A stretch of 64,000 nt of DNA from Pagrus major (Eukaryota; Chordata; Actinopteri; Spariformes; Sparidae), in contig NC_133237.1 of NCBI RefSeq assembly GCF_040436345.1, forward strand, positions 24,371,749 to 24,435,748. The letters are read 5' to 3'. Of the stretch, positions 34,150-47,462 are shown in pieces (within the stretch, counting starts at the first letter, position 1; each line of letters starts with the position of its first letter). The notes beneath the pieces were generated by a model that made no database searches, was not told where the DNA came from, and was given only the letters and a program-made list of their open reading frames with translations. The position numbers and the translations under genes were made by a program.

Positions 34150-37100
34150 GTAAGAGAGGGGAGGCGGACGCGGCGGATCGTTTCGGGATCCAGCGTTTTT
34201 TTGGAGCTTGAATCTGTCGAGGTTTTTCCAACTTTTTCTGGTTAAAGTCGAGGAAACATAGCTGAGTCACGGTCTCTCACTTCACCTACCCGACCGTCCC
34301 GTTTGACGCAACGTGTATGATAATGGCCCCTGCTCGTCCTGCGCCGGGACGAAACAAAAAAGGGCAGATAAGTTGGAAGTGGGACGTTGTTTCATCCAGC
34401 TGTTGTGTGTTTCTCCACACATCTGTAAGGGCATAACAAAAACACACCTGGGAAATCAGTGTGTAGCCTTCATTGGGCCTGATCTGGGAGCAGCTTAGAC
34501 TTTGCTTCCTATATAGATAAGAGGAGGGAGGACACTTTACACTAGATTATCAGATGAATTGAGGAAATATGAGTGAATGTGAGGACTTCGGCTCAACATG
34601 TCAAGGTCATGAGTTTTATTCAAGCTGTGTGAGAAATCTGACAGAAAGTGTGTGTGTGTGTGTGTGTGTCATGGTGCTGCTGCCTCCCCACACTCAGTCT
34701 GACTGATGTGAGACTGATTAGTTTCTCACAATATCAATTAATTTTCATTATGAGTGTGAGTGCAGCAGTAATGGAGTAATTGGATTATAACTATATGATC
34801 TGTAATCTGTCATTAAAACCCATCTCCACTACTTTTCCTCCACAGGAGGAGCAGGAAGGAAGGAACAGGTTTTATGGGAATGAATGATGTGGTCACCTGA
34901 CCCACAGCATTTTGTCTCTTACGACCACTTAACAATCTATTTACAGCACAGGAAGCTTCTCGTATATGATGTTATGACATCGCAGGCCAATTTAGTGCCG
35001 TCACCTTTTATTCATAGTGTGAGATGGTCAGATTACTCCAGGCACACCTTTTATTTGGGAGCCCCCCTATAATTACTTTATTAGTAGGTATATATTTTAG
35101 TTAATCCAGTTATGGTAAGTCTTTTTCAGAAAAATATAGCTAACGTTGTGTATATTTAAAAATAAATGAATATATAAACATTCAAATCAAGTTCTATTAT
35201 AGGTTTTTGTAATTTAATGTCGAATATGTATGTGAATCAGTACGTTAAACATTATTTAAAGTAGGCAGCGCTTTCCTCTTCTGTCCGGGCCCCCTAGTGG
35301 CGATAAGTCCCCCGAGGCAAGAGCCGAGAATGTCAGTGCCCAGTGTTGCAAAAACAAACATCGGCAATAACCGTGATATTTAAAAATGAAACACTGATAT
35401 CGTGTTAATAATGAAAGTTAGCTTGCCGGTGAGGATATTTTTTGGATTCCATAAAAGATTCATTTGACCGTAGCATTAATTTATCACAAAACTATTGTTA
35501 TCATGAATTATTTAGGCCACAATAATCGTCCAGTGAAAATCTGATATTGTGACAGCCCTGACTCATTGCCTGCTAAAGGTTTTTAAAGACTTTTACAAGG
35601 TTTCCCACGAGTCCTTGAAAATCCTTGAAAGTTTTTGAATCTGAGGGGGGAAATCAAGGCCAATTTGTAATTGAGTTTCTACGGTTTGTCCAAGAATATA
35701 ATTAAAAATAATATTTTTTATAGTCTCATTCCCAGGTTGTCTAATACTGGAGAGCTGGGTTGGTACGGTGGCCCTTAGGGTCAAAACACAACAACTTGTC
35801 AGAAAAAACACAATATTTCATGAGGGGAAAAAAGTAGGCCACCGTAGTCCACCAACCCAAAACGTTCTGTGTCTTAAACTTTGCATTGCTGGGTCCTTGA
35901 ATTAGGGGGAACTGGGCCTGGAAAGGTCTTGAAGCTGATGTTTAAGAGGGTGCGGGAACCCAGGTTTAAACTAAAATGTTCCTGTCAAAAAAATGAAATA
36001 TTAAACACATCGCAATGTGAATTTTTCATCAATTATGAAGCTGTAGACATACCAGCCCTTTGAAAGCTCTCATGTCAAGCCTCTTTTTTTAATATTTTGG
36101 ATTTGCTTACTCATGACAGCACTTGACTCTTGATCATTGGTGCTTATGCATCTCAGTTCTTAGTTAAATAGGTAACAGGCAGACTGTAAAGTTATCACTG
36201 AGTCACTGCTCTGACAGTGAGGACACACAGACTAACGTTCAGGACAAAGTGATAGCCTAGATACTGTACGGTGAAACTGTCTTGAATATTAAAAGTGAAA
36301 TGTAACAGCAAGCTATTAGTGATTCAGCTGGACTGCGGTGTGTGTGTGTCAGTGCCGGGGTTTGGCTGTTTTGTGGGTCTTCGAATGCTTTGAAGGCCCG
36401 CTGCTGCTGCGGTGATGTAATCAGGTCAGAAAAACAGGAGAGGTGGAGCCCCTCCCTGCTGTCTGATAACTGTGCGAGGTAAAACACAGATTGTACTGCC
36501 TGGGTCTGGAGGTAACGTTTGCGTTACAGGGAAGGAAAAATTATTATTAATACCAAACTGAATTTAGGAAATATAGTTATAAAGCTGCTCATTGTTTACT
36601 TAAGAAGGATCTGTTGAAGTTGTCTCAGGGAAAACTGAGCCCAGGTGTTGTGTTTCACATCACGATGAGGGGCATCGAGAGCTGCTGAGTTGTTGCTCGT
36701 TTCATCCGAACACAATTACTGCAAGGAAAAATGTGTGAGCTGCAGTGGTGGAAGAAGTAGGTCCTGCATCCTGTAATCACTGATGGATTAATAAAAGTAA
36801 AAGTGGGGCTTGTTCTTCACTTTATATTCTGCAGGGTAGCCTGTGAGTTTATTCCCAAACTGAAAAGTAACAAGTTTTAAGTCTTGAAATAAATGTAGTG
36901 GAATAAAAAGTACAATATCCCTTTACAACCCTATTGCAAGAATAAATGTTGGGAATGTACTGTGTGTTTCTGCAAACCACAGCAAGTTCAAGTTTTTTTA
37001 AAGCTCAATTTTCATTTTTTTGTTTTGACAACACTGTGCTTATTGTCTGGTTAGGTTGAGGCAAAAGAACCACTTGGTAAGGGTTAAGAAAAGATCATGT

Positions 37101-37800
37101 CTCATCGAAAATATCCAGTTTGGTGCCTAAAAAATGGCTGGAAAATGTCCCAGTGTCTTGTCAGAAATATCTGGTTTCGTCACCACAAACATGGCTGGAA
37201 ATGTCACGACGTCTTGTTACCAAAAAAGGCAGTTTTGTTGGTGGAAATGTGGTTGGAAATGTCCCGACATCTTGTCAAAAATATCCAGTTTTGTCGCCAC
37301 AAACATGGCTAAAAATGTCATGACGTCTTGTTAAATACACACAGTTTTGTTGGCAGAAATACGGCTGGAAATGTCCTGACGTCTTGCGAGAACTATCCAG
37401 ACGAATCACACTTACAAATGTGGAAACGCAGTCTCAAACAGTGGTCACTGGCTTGGCAGTGTCAACCTCCTGACACAAAAGTCGGCTCATATGCACGTGA
37501 TGTAACATGAATTGTACATATGTCGATGTGGTATGTATCCGTGGTTTCCAGAAACGTGTTGCCAACATCTTATACTGACGACTGGGTTAACCTCTTAATG
37601 GTGGTAGGGTAGAAGCAGAAAGCTGCAGAAGTCCTCAATGTCTTCAAAACTACTAAAGGACAGAGTTGAGTTAATGCATTTGATGCTGTTAGTATGTAAT
37701 TATCCTGGGAAAAGTTCTCTTCATTAATATTTAACCTAAGAATTTTTAAATGAACTCTAAATGATCTTTCTTTACATCTAATTTGTGCTTTCCTTCCCAG
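34150..37800. other. Probable epn3 intron 1, repeat content only
   Basis: Contains (TG)n at 34649-34669, a hAT-like remnant at 35340-35565 ending 'tgtgacagccct', a fragment of the 'aagtaaaagtgg' repeat at 36745-36910, and R1 copy 3 (listed separately). No coding exon was seen. Confidence 0.5.
36943..37572 (+). mobile_element. R1 element, copy 3 (both ends visible)
   Basis: Left end TAAATGTTGGGAATGTACTG then TTTCTGCAAACCAC. The right end, read inverted, is TAAGATGTTGGCAACACG then TTTCTGGAAACCAC, so terminal inverted repeats of 30-38 bp bound a 630-bp element. Inside are the leader ('ggttaggttgaggcaaaaga', 'gggttaagaaaagatcatg') and about five units of some 55 bp with 'tggctggaaatgtc' and 'cgtcttgt' (37090-37390). 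Confidence 0.8.
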
Positions 37801-37939
37801 CAGGAACAAACTTGTGGACGTCACTGAAGTTGCCAGCTGAACTGACCTCTAACCATCCACCTTGCCTGAGGCGACGCAGTGGGCTGGCCCGCTGTTAGAC
37901 TTTAGCCTTTTTCGCCACCTGTGAAACACAACTGCCATC

Positions 37940-40900
37940 ATGCAGACGTCATCGCTCCGCCGGCAGATGAAAAACATGGTCAACAACTACACAGAGGCCG
38001 AGATCAAGGTCCGAGAGGCCACCTCCAACGACCCCTGGGGTCCTCCCAGCTCGCTCATGTCAGAAATCGCAGACCTGACCTTCAACGTGGTGGCCTTCAC
38101 CGAGGTCATGGGGATGATCTGGAAGCGGCTCAACGACCACGGTAAAAACTGGCGACATGTTTATAAAGCTCTGACCCTGATGGACTACCTGATCAAAACG
38201 GGCTCTGAGCGCGTGGCCCAGGAGTGCCGGGAGAACATTTACAGCGTCCAGACACTGAGAGACTTCCAGTACATAGACCGAGACGGGCGCGACCAGGGCG
38301 TGAACGTCCGGGAGAAGGCCAAGCACCTGGTGGCTCTGCTGAGGGACGAGGAGAAGCTGAAGAAGGAGAGGAGCCAGGCTCTGAAGACCAAGACGCGCAT
38401 GGCGGGGGTCACCAGCGGCTTAGGCTCTGGATCCATACCTCCTCCATACCCGGGTCGTCGCAGCAGCCAGCCCAGCCGAGGCAATGTAGATGAGTACGGT
38501 GTCTGCAGAGGCTCACCATCCTCCCATTACTGTGAGTAGCAAGTCCCTCAGAGTACACAATGTAACTAAATACATTTACTCAAGAACAACGTAAGTACAA
38601 TTTTGAGGTTTTACTTGACACTTCCACTCTACTGCATTTTGGAGACAAATATTTCAGTTTTTGACCGATACATTTATGTGACGAGTGCGGTGCATCACTA
38701 CTTTCCGAGCCAGACCACAACAACTAATGTGAGAGGCATCCTGGAGCAGCTGACCGTAAACATTCTAGCCCTTGATGCTAATGTCAGCCAGCATGCTACT
38801 GTTGACAGAAACTTAATATCTTACCACCAGTTCCTGCCGAAGAAAAGAAAACCTGTGTTGACTTCATCTCCCCACTCATCGAGACTCGTTTAACCTTCTG
38901 AAACCTTCCTTCCTAAAGTGGTTGCACCACACTAATCGCCATTTTGTCTTCTAGCCCTTGAGGCTAATGTTAGCTAGCATACAACTGTTGACATAAGCTT
39001 AAAGTCACCTCCACTTCTCGCTGAAGAGTAGAAAACCTGTGTTGACCGCGTCTCTTCACTCATCCAGACTGTTTCAACAGGCGAATCTCTTAATTTTGTT
39101 TACGTCTCCGTCCCCATGAGAATGCGTCATGTGTCTAAATTGCATCAAATTCAACACTGCACTTCCTCTGGTCCTCAGCAACAAACCTGCCAAGTGTGAA
39201 GTAGATCAGATAAACAGTTCTGCAGACAGAGATTCTTGCTTTATAGTTAGATTGATAAATTCAATTTTATCTGCAATTGGATAAAAAAAAAAACAGAGTG
39301 ATATCTCAACATGATAGTCTCTAAGTATGACTTCTGGGTACTTTTTACAACAATGCTCACCTGAATGACACCTGAATATTTTACTTGCCGTGTGACATGT
39401 CATCTGTCAGGAATGTACACCCGACAGGTCACGAGGTCACTTTGTCATGAGTTCAATTGAGATGTGATCTTTAAGTAACAGAATAACCACATTCCTTAAC
39501 TTGTCAGTTTATCAATCAACCTCAGATTTTCCATTTGATGACAGAAAAGAGAAAAAGAGGCTGTCCGTTAAATATCTCTACACTCCGCTCAAGCTTTTGA
39601 GACATCAGTCACTTCTTATCTGTGATTTATCATTGAAGCTGAAGCTATTTTAACACCAAAAGCACATTCCAACATTTAAAAACCCTTGTAAGAATCAATA
39701 AATCGCTCGGGTCTTTTTGGTCCTCTGGTGTTTCAGTAGAAAGTGTTTCAGTTTTGCTCTCCGCTGACGGTCGGACATCTGCATTCCTTTCATTCTGCTG
39801 TTGACAGTCACGTCAGCTAAACTGGATTTACAAAAGAGAGGAGGCCCTGTTTGCGCTTGTCTCAATCTAACGTGAAACCACAGCTGGTTGCCATGTTTAC
39901 TTGTGGTGGTACGATGTGTTACGCTCCCGCAGAGATGTTGGTTTGGTGGCCAGATGATATAATACCCCAGTGATCCCTCTGTGAGTGTGGAGGGGTTAGG
40001 AACTGTGATGTCAGCTCAAAGCATCAAGTAGATGTATGTGGTGCAACTACAGCTGCTGTGTACCATATACTTTGGTATTCATGTGGTCCGTGTGGTGTTT
40101 ATTTAAAGGTATTAGTCAGTAGCAGCGCTGTGGCTTCTTTAAGGCTCCAGCCACTCTGCTATACTTTGATGTCTGAGGTCTGTTTATCATGGCGTTAACA
40201 GAGACAAGCCCTCAGGTGGTATCTGACTGTTTTACGACCACTCCGTCCACAAAAGGCCGTTTTTCTCAAATAAATTTTCCACTTGATTCTCTTCCCTTGC
40301 ATACTTCTCTGGGCCGGAGCGTGTGCCAGTGGAAACGTGGCAGAAAGAGATGCTACAATGGGAGCATGGTTTGTAATACGCAGGCAAGAGATATACATCC
40401 GATAACACCGCAGATTATTAAAGTTTAAAGCTGCTGCCCGAGGCGCTGATGCTGGATAACAATTTCACACTCTGAATATCAGCAAATAATTAAAATCACT
40501 TGGTGGTTATCGAGAAAACCCTAGATGACAAAAGAGGTGTGCTGCAGCTTTAAAATACTTGAAATATGTGTGTAACTGCAGTAATTGCATTTGTTTTTGC
40601 AACACTGCACAACAGCAGACTGTCTCCGTCTGCCCAGGGTGGTTTTTAAAGTCCCCCTCCAGTCAAAAATGTGTTTTGTTTTTGTTCCTACAAAGCAGAG
40701 TCCAACACTAGTTTGGAAGACAAGTCCTAGTCCAATATTCAACTTACACAAGTATGATGTGGACACTTGATGCCTAACCCTAACCCTCCATACAGCTTGT
40801 CCGGCGTAATCTAAGTCTTTCGAAAACCCCTGAGATCCCAAATTAATTTGAAAAGACGTTATTTAACCAACTTTTTAAGCAGAATCCTTACTGTAGCTGT

Positions 40901-43900
40901 TTAATTAAAGCGATAGCGAACATCCTATCTGAAGTTGGTCCTGAGCTTGACTGCGTGTCAAGAGTTTAATAATAATAATGTAAATAAACCACTTAGGATG
41001 GAGCCATTAGATTTTTTTCGTTTGTTTATTTGGTTGTTTTATTTCCGTTTATATAATCCATTGGCATAGATTGGCAAGATAATTTAACTTTTTTTGTGGA
41101 AACAAAATCAGACCAAAGAGTATTTTACATTCTCCAAACATGTCTGGAGGAGATCTTGGTGGTCTCTCTGAGATTCCAGGACACCGGCACATGGTTGGTG
41201 TGTTTTGGAGAAGGCGTGGGTGGGGGTCAGGAGGTTGGCAGCAGCTAATTGCCGGCAAACATTCCAGCTCAGGCGGGGCATATTGAGAGGCAGCACAGTG
41301 GAAATGATCGGTTTCTGAGACCTGACATCGCCAACGTGTGGCCTGCTGCCCTCTTTTAGCCCCGTGACCGACAGCCTGGCACCCAGACTGGTAGACCGCC
41401 AGCTCCCTCCCATCCCCATCCCCCTCCCTCAAACCTGGACCTGAGTCCTGGAACCCACCCAGACGATTCGGGGTAATAAGGTGGGCCCCTCTCCAGCCCG
41501 TCCATTCCTCTACCCCTCCACCACCCTAACTCTCCACACAGGCGCACCATTGTTCTCAGTGCAGGCAGAATTAGGCAGACCGTGGCAAGCGATGCCAGCA
41601 AAGGCCCGAAACAACGGGCCATGGAAAAAAAATTTACATGCACAAACAGTGCCAGCTTGTTTCTGACCTTAAATATCAGTGTTTCTTTCTTTGTTTTCCA
41701 TCTTATTCCCATCTGTTAATGGTTCTGTCTTAACACCCAATCCCCCTTTCTTCTTCCTTCCCTGTAGCCTCCTCTTCCTCTCCTCGAGTCGCTCCAGACC
41801 TGGAGCAAGCTCGGCCCACAACCAGTGGAGAAGAGGAGCTGCAGCTGCAGCTGGCCTTGGCTATGAGCCGAGAGGAAAGTGAAAAGGTACGTCTCATTGA
41901 GATAACACACACACACATACACACGCTGAGCACACACAAACCTCTCATCTTACAGCACATACTCCTGACAGAAAGAGGCTTCTTAGCAGCGCTGCTGCTG
42001 ACATGTTATGTTTGTAACGCTGTCGTAAAACATTTAACGGCTCCCACACACTGCATGGTGGTGAAGCACTCCCACTGTCCGTCTCTACTGGGCCACCATT
42101 TCCCAGAACCTTTAGCTGAAAGCGATAGCATCAACTCTGTCTGTGATGTGGTCAGTAATGGCACTTTGACCAATCAGTGTCAACGAGGAGCTTTCTCACT
42201 GACGAGCGAGTGAAAGAGTGAGAAGCCAGACAGGATGTGCACATTGATCCGCTCCTGAGCATCGCACAGCCCGCCCCCAGTCTCCGTGGCAAGGGCAGCT
42301 GTTGCCCTCTGTGACTCCTGTCAGCTACTGTGGGAATATATTAATGCACAGCAGTTTCCACTTGTGTAATGAAACCCATCAGCTGTGATTTTAATGATCA
42401 AACTGAGATCCAAATATTAGATGTCCTCTCTCCTAAATCATCTTAAATCGTTATATTTCACAAATCAAGCGTGCTTTTACCTTCTAATCCTTCCTGCTTG
42501 ACCCTAGCCGCCTCCTACAGTGGACATTGATGAACAGACCCAGCTCCAGATCGCTATGACTCTCAGCAAGGAGGAGGCCATGAAGGTACAAGTATGCTGG
42601 GACCAGGGATGAGCCTTCCTTTGCATTCCTTCGCCCTATAACACCTCTCTTCACTGAAACCAACCTCACGGCTCAGTCTGGAAACAGCTGCATGCACTGT
42701 ACTACTCACTCTCCTCACCCCTGAACAGCAAAAGGACATGCAACGTTCTCCAGTGACTAATCCAACGAGGCTTCATCCTTCTGTTCCACTAACAACCAGA
42801 TCTCTCCTCTTAGTCCTGTAGAATGAGATGTCACACTCGGACCTCTTCTGGTGTGGTGTCAGGGAAGAGTGTGACCCCTTCACTCTGCCCGGGAAAACCT
42901 GTAGAGTTGCATGCACTGTACTGTGACGATGTCCAAACACTATTTCCACCTTTGTTGACCAAATACTGACCGCATTTTCCTCCCCTGTCAACACCATCAC
43001 AGCCAGCCCAACCTGCACCTCCCGCAGTGGAATTGGATGAAGAAAGCCAGCTGCAGTTAGCCTTGAGCCTAAGCAAGGAGGAGCACCAACAGGTAGGTAC
43101 ATTTTGTAACTTTTGCTCTGCGTTATTATTGATCCCACTGCTTTCCTCGCAAGATCGGCCCTACTCCACCTCTGATTGGTTGCCTTTTTGGTTGCATTAT
43201 CTACGCTTGACTCAAACTGTTCACTCATCATGTCTGTTTTTGTTGCCGTTCTGAAATGGCGGCTTAAGAGTTGTTGTTTCCCTGGTAAACACTATGACCT
43301 CTGTGGCCTCTTGCCTGGTCTGCCGCTGCTCCTCAACCTCCTGAGCCATTCTTCACTCTGTCTCTGGGCTAGACAGAGCTGGCAGGCCGGGTGTCTACAC
43401 CGCTGGCAGGCCGGGTGTCTACACCGCTGGCAGCCACTGGTATGCTCTGTGGACACCCGGACTGTCTGCTCTGCCTAACTAGCCCAGAGACACTACCTGT
43501 TTCTTCTTCGTGTGAATTTAAAAACAGAAAAACAGCTTCTCTGGCATGCCAGCGATCATGTTTCTATCGATCCATTAACAAATTAACTTCCTTGCATTTA
43601 AACACCAAGGCCGTACGCCTGTAATTAACAGACACCAAACAAAACTGTGTGGAAACGAGGCGTCATTCCTATCACCTTGTTGCATTATATCTGGCAACCT
43701 TTTTACCCCACCTCTCTCTTCCTGTCTCGCTCTGTCTTTGTCTTTTTCTATGTCATGGCACCATTAACACTGTAGCACAATAGAGGTGCTCTGTTAGAGA
43801 CCACAGTGATGCTCTGCTCTCTCCTCTCTTTGACCAGAGAATTTTCTGGTTTGTATCCATTGCTCACATCTATGTTGGCCTAGGAAAAAAAAAAAAATAC

Positions 43901-44748
43901 AAGCAGGCTTTTGTGCTTGTGTGCGGTCGCTGAGTCATAAATATTGAATGATGTGACAATATGTGAAATTTGCCGGAAGCTGTCATGCCCAAAAGGCGTC
44001 CATGTGTCTGTATCCGTTACCAGGAGCAGCTCAGCCGCCAAGGAGACGAGTCGATGCTCCAGAAAGCTCTGGAGGAGAGCAAACGTGAGATGGAGACTAA
44101 AGGCGGGGTATGAAATATTGGGGTATGGAATATCTCAATGGGGGGGTGATGAAATATAACCGTACATTGTAGTTTACATGCTTCGAGAACATGACCAGAC
44201 AAAAATCAACCATAAAGCCTTATGATAATGATGAATGTAGGATTATTGAACTGACAGATTTTTTTCCGTTTATGTGGTCAGACCGCCTTCATGGACCTAG
44301 TAGATGTTTTCGCGGTGCCCTCAGATCTGCCTCCTAGTAACCCCCGATGGAATAATGCCCCACAGGCAGCTGCTCGCCTGGGGGGCACAGACCCCTGGGA
44401 CTCCCTGGGTGAGCCTTGAGTTAGCTTAGCATGACCAAAGCAGGAGTGTTGTAGAAAATTACAGTCAGAAAAGCATCATGCTACGATAAACTTACAGCCT
44501 CTTTCTCTAAATTCACCTCTCTGTTACTAAAGAAGGCAGCACCGCTTCGGGAGCAGATCCTGCCTGGATGGCACCGCCAACCTCGAACAGCCCCCCTCCA
44601 CCATGGGAGCCCCCATCGGACCCCTGGGATGGTCCGCAGAACAACATCCCAAGCCTCAACGCCACAGGCCGAGAATGGGCCTTCCCTGCCAACACAGGCG
44701 AGTCTGTGTGTGCATACATGCACTCATATAGCTCAGCTGACGGTAGTT

Positions 44749-44796
<48 letters not shown>

Positions 44797-46193
44797 TCGC
44801 TAACTGGTTGAACAAGCACTTGATTATAGTTTAAAACAATTTTTTTACGTCCTGACAGACATGTAACTTGATATAAACGTTTAATATCTTTTGTTTTTTT
44901 GGTAGAATTCAATACCTTAGATAAGGAAATGTACACCGTATGATAGCAGTCATCAATCAAACCATTGAATACCTTGAAAACGATATACCGCTGCAACCCT
45001 ATATGCATGTATATCAAAGTGTGCATAAAGAAGACCATAATTAATTCAAGGCAATTAGTAACGGTGGTGTAATTGAGAATTAAAAAGCATCTGAGTTATA
45101 GTGATAGGTCGAGTGAAGCAGCATGTCCAGGCCCAAAAAACATATTAAAGATAAATATCTCACAATAACTAAATTAAATTGTGTTCTGGCGTGTTTACAG
45201 CCGCCTCAGGAGTTGATCCGTTCTCAGTCCCATCAGAAAGAACAGCACCCAAGGCACCTTCTCCTCGAGCTGGAAGCCCCTCAGGTAAACAACACATTGT
45301 TTTCACTGTCTCCACTGTAGTTCTGTGAATCCCACACACTTGAAACGTCAGAGTTTGCTGTTTTTACACTGTTAGATGGGGATCTGTTTGACGAGGCCAT
45401 GGATGGAGGTCAGGTGAATTTAAATGGGCGAGCAGAGGGCAGCCCTGAGCTGTTTGACCTGTCACGTCTCGGAGAAAGCCTGGCTGCCCCCAGCCCTCGT
45501 AAATGCCGGACACCTGAGACCTTCCTGGACCCCACAGCGGCTTCGCTGGTAAACCTGGACACCCTGATCCCAGTGAATCCTCAAGCCAAGACCACCAACC
45601 CCTTTCTATCAGGTATTAACTGTATTTTATGGCTCTTCATGCAACGATCATTTTCCTTTTACATGGAAAGACCAGGAAAATGTGTAAATGACTGTACAGC
45701 AGTGTACTTATGGCACTGCAGCTCATTTTGCACCGTCAGCCAGCCTTTAAATCTCTGTTTTGGCATTCTTGAAAGCACCAGTGGTGACTAAATGCTCACA
45801 GTTATTGATATATTAGCTGCCTATTAATTTATTAGGTGCTCAGATCTGTTTTAAATATCCCGCTAAAGCAAACCTAATTGTTTTTCTGTGTCTTTCTGTT
45901 CAGTCCTGAGTGCTCCTTCAGCCACCAATCCATTCCAAACTGAGACGCCCAAACTAACTCTGAACCAACTAGGCGCCACCTCTTCGGCCTCCCACGCCAC
46001 GTCTCTTCCATACAGTGCCTCCTTGCCCCTGCCTATGAGCCACCAGCCTGCCAGCCTCCCTTCATCGCTCACTCACCCCACCCAGCCCAGGCTGGACCTG
46101 CCAGGGAACCTCCCCGAGCCCTTGTTGCCCTTCTCTTCAGTCAGCGCTGACGGATCGCAGGCTGCACAGAGCAGTCAGAACCCTTTCTTATGA
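37940..46193 (+). CDS. epn3: Epsin-3, endocytic clathrin adaptor
   Basis: Ten coding exons join in phase: 37940-38531, 41768-41886, 42508-42585, 43003-43092, 44024-44107, 44282-44408, 44533-44697, 45201-45284, 45376-45612 and 45904-46193 (621 residues). Exon 1 encodes the whole ENTH domain (about residues 1-150; 'NYTEAEIKVREATSNDPWG', 'YIDRDGRDQGVNVREKAK'), which binds PtdIns(4,5)P2 and bends membrane. Three separate exons each carry one ubiquitin-interacting motif (LQLQLALAMSREE, LQIAMTLSKEE, LQLALSLSKEE), and a fourth UIM-like helix is in 44024-44107. Then come DPW and DPF motifs for AP-2 and three NPF motifs for EH-domain proteins, the last at the C-terminus (QNPFL). The C-terminal 'CRTPETFLDP', 'SLVNLDTL' and 'YSASLPLP' match epsin-3 rather than epsin-1, as does the rsad1 neighbour. 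The exon ending at 44697 uses a GC donor. Confidence 0.95.
38545..39350. repeat. 'acttaagta' fish repeat with internal 190-bp tandem duplication
   Basis: Repeat ends lie at 38550-38640 and 39290-39350 ('tatgacttctgggtactttt'). Between them, 38758-38893 and 38948-39075 are diverged direct copies ('ttctagcccttgatgctaat' / 'ttctagcccttgaggctaat', 'aaaacctgtgttgac'). Intronic in epn3. Confidence 0.7.
40620..40990. mobile_element. R2 element, copy 2 (inverted relative to copy 1)
   Basis: 'ttgtccggcgtaatctaagt', 'gagatcccaaattaatttga' and 'ccttactgtagctg' are the reverse of the copy at 18085-18480. A telomere-like CCTAACCCTAACCC sits at 40774-40787. Intronic in epn3. Confidence 0.7.
43356..43493. 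repeat. 24-bp direct repeat inside an imperfect hairpin
   Basis: Two exact copies of GCTGGCAGGCCGGGTGTCTA + CACC (43378-43401, 43402-43425) are flanked by inverted arms GTCTCTGGGCTAG (43360-43372) and CTAGCCCAGAGAC (43479-43491). A second inverted match is CCGGGTGTC with GACACCCGG. In an epn3 intron. Confidence 0.85.
44747..44798. repeat. (TTTC)13 microsatellite
   Basis: Thirteen TTTC units lie 50 bp after the GC-donor exon of epn3. Confidence 0.95.
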
Positions 46194-47194
46194 GGACCAA
46201 CAGAAACTGGAGAAAATATCTTAGAATAAAGGAGAATGCCTTTAGGTTACGGCTCTTGAAATATAACTCTAACCGCAGACTGGACTGCAGCCCAAAGGAC
46301 CTGTATGAAACCCTATTCTTAGTTGTTTTTATATTGTGGTATAATACAGTAACCCTTAGATTGATGCAAGCTGGTTCTGCTCTTCACTTCGACTATCTCT
46401 CTTGCTCCTCTCGCCACGAATGCAGTAACACCTTTATATCAGCAACTATTACTGTCATGTTAAACTTCTCCAAGGCCACAGCTTATTGCAACTTGACTTC
46501 AGCTCATACAAACGCACACAAAAGCACAGTTTGATAATATTTTTGTCACTTCTCTTCGCCATAATTACCAGGCAAAACGTATTACAGCTTTTCAAGTAGT
46601 CAACAAGTCTCCTGCTCACTCAGCTGTTTTGTCTGATTGGCTCAGTGAGCTCTGCTGCTGTCATAAACTCTGGCTCCAGAAAATATGGATTTCTTACAAG
46701 GAGTTGGAGGCCTGTCAAGTTCTGGAAAAAGTTGCTGCATCAACATGGTTGTGGGGTTTCTGTTGGACCGGACCTGATGACAAACATCGCTGTACACATG
46801 ATTTTACTGTAGTGAAATTAATTCCTGGGGTTAACTGAATGAAATCATAGTTTGGGATGACTGTACAGTAAGTGCTTCTGGATTTACTATAAGCAAAGCA
46901 ACATTAGAACATGTATGACTCATGAGTTTTATTCATTGCTTGTGAACCACTGACTCTCATCAAATATAAGGGTATAATAATTACAACACTGCTTCATTCT
47001 TCACTTGGGTTTGTTCTTCTGTATTTCCTCCTTTCCAAATACATTTAATATGAAATCATCACAACTCAGGCACACACCCAGTTACAGTTACACGGTTCGT
47101 TGTGCACTTTATGCCCCCTTCTGGTAATAATTAGTTATTACTATGCAGCATCAATTCTATTAATCACTCTGACAGGCCAATCTCTTCTTACCAG
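46194..47194. other. epn3 3' UTR and intergenic DNA
   Basis: AATAAA at 46225-46230 is an early candidate poly(A) signal; more distal ends are possible. No further gene was seen. Confidence 0.5.
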
Positions 47195-47462
47195 GGCTGC
47201 AACTAATTATCAATTAATCTGCAGATTATTTTCTAGATTAATCGGTTAATCATTTCAGTCTATAAAATGTCAGAAAATAGTGAAAATGTATCTCAAAGTC
47301 CAAGGAAATGTCTTTAAATTTCTTGTTTGTCAGTTTGCAACCCAAAGACATTCAGTTTAATATCATATAAAGCAGGAAACCTCCATATTTAAGGGGCTGA
47401 AAATAGGATTTTCTGCCATTTTTGCATGAAAGACTACTTTATCTATTAATCGCTTCTCTCTT
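47195..47462. mobile_element. Fish hAT-like repeat fragment
   Basis: Begins 'agggctgcaactaattatca' with alternating TTAATC motifs, then 'ataaaatgtcagaaaatagt', the usual layout of a very common teleost miniature element. Its right end is truncated by the next insertion. Confidence 0.7.

Noticed and set aside
40189-40428. 79-codon plus-strand ORF starting ATGGCG
   Set aside because: Intronic in epn3, no family features, and the sequence looks like a dispersed fish repeat ('gggagcatggtttgtaatac').
40774-40787. Interstitial telomere repeat (CCTAACCCTAACCC)
   Set aside because: Only two units; similar short runs are part of the R1 and R2 repeat consensus, so no chromosome-fusion signal.
41049-41712. 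Three overlapping minus-strand ORFs in an epn3 intron
   Set aside because: No recognisable domain; GC-richer intronic DNA with opposing open frames and no splice or promoter context.
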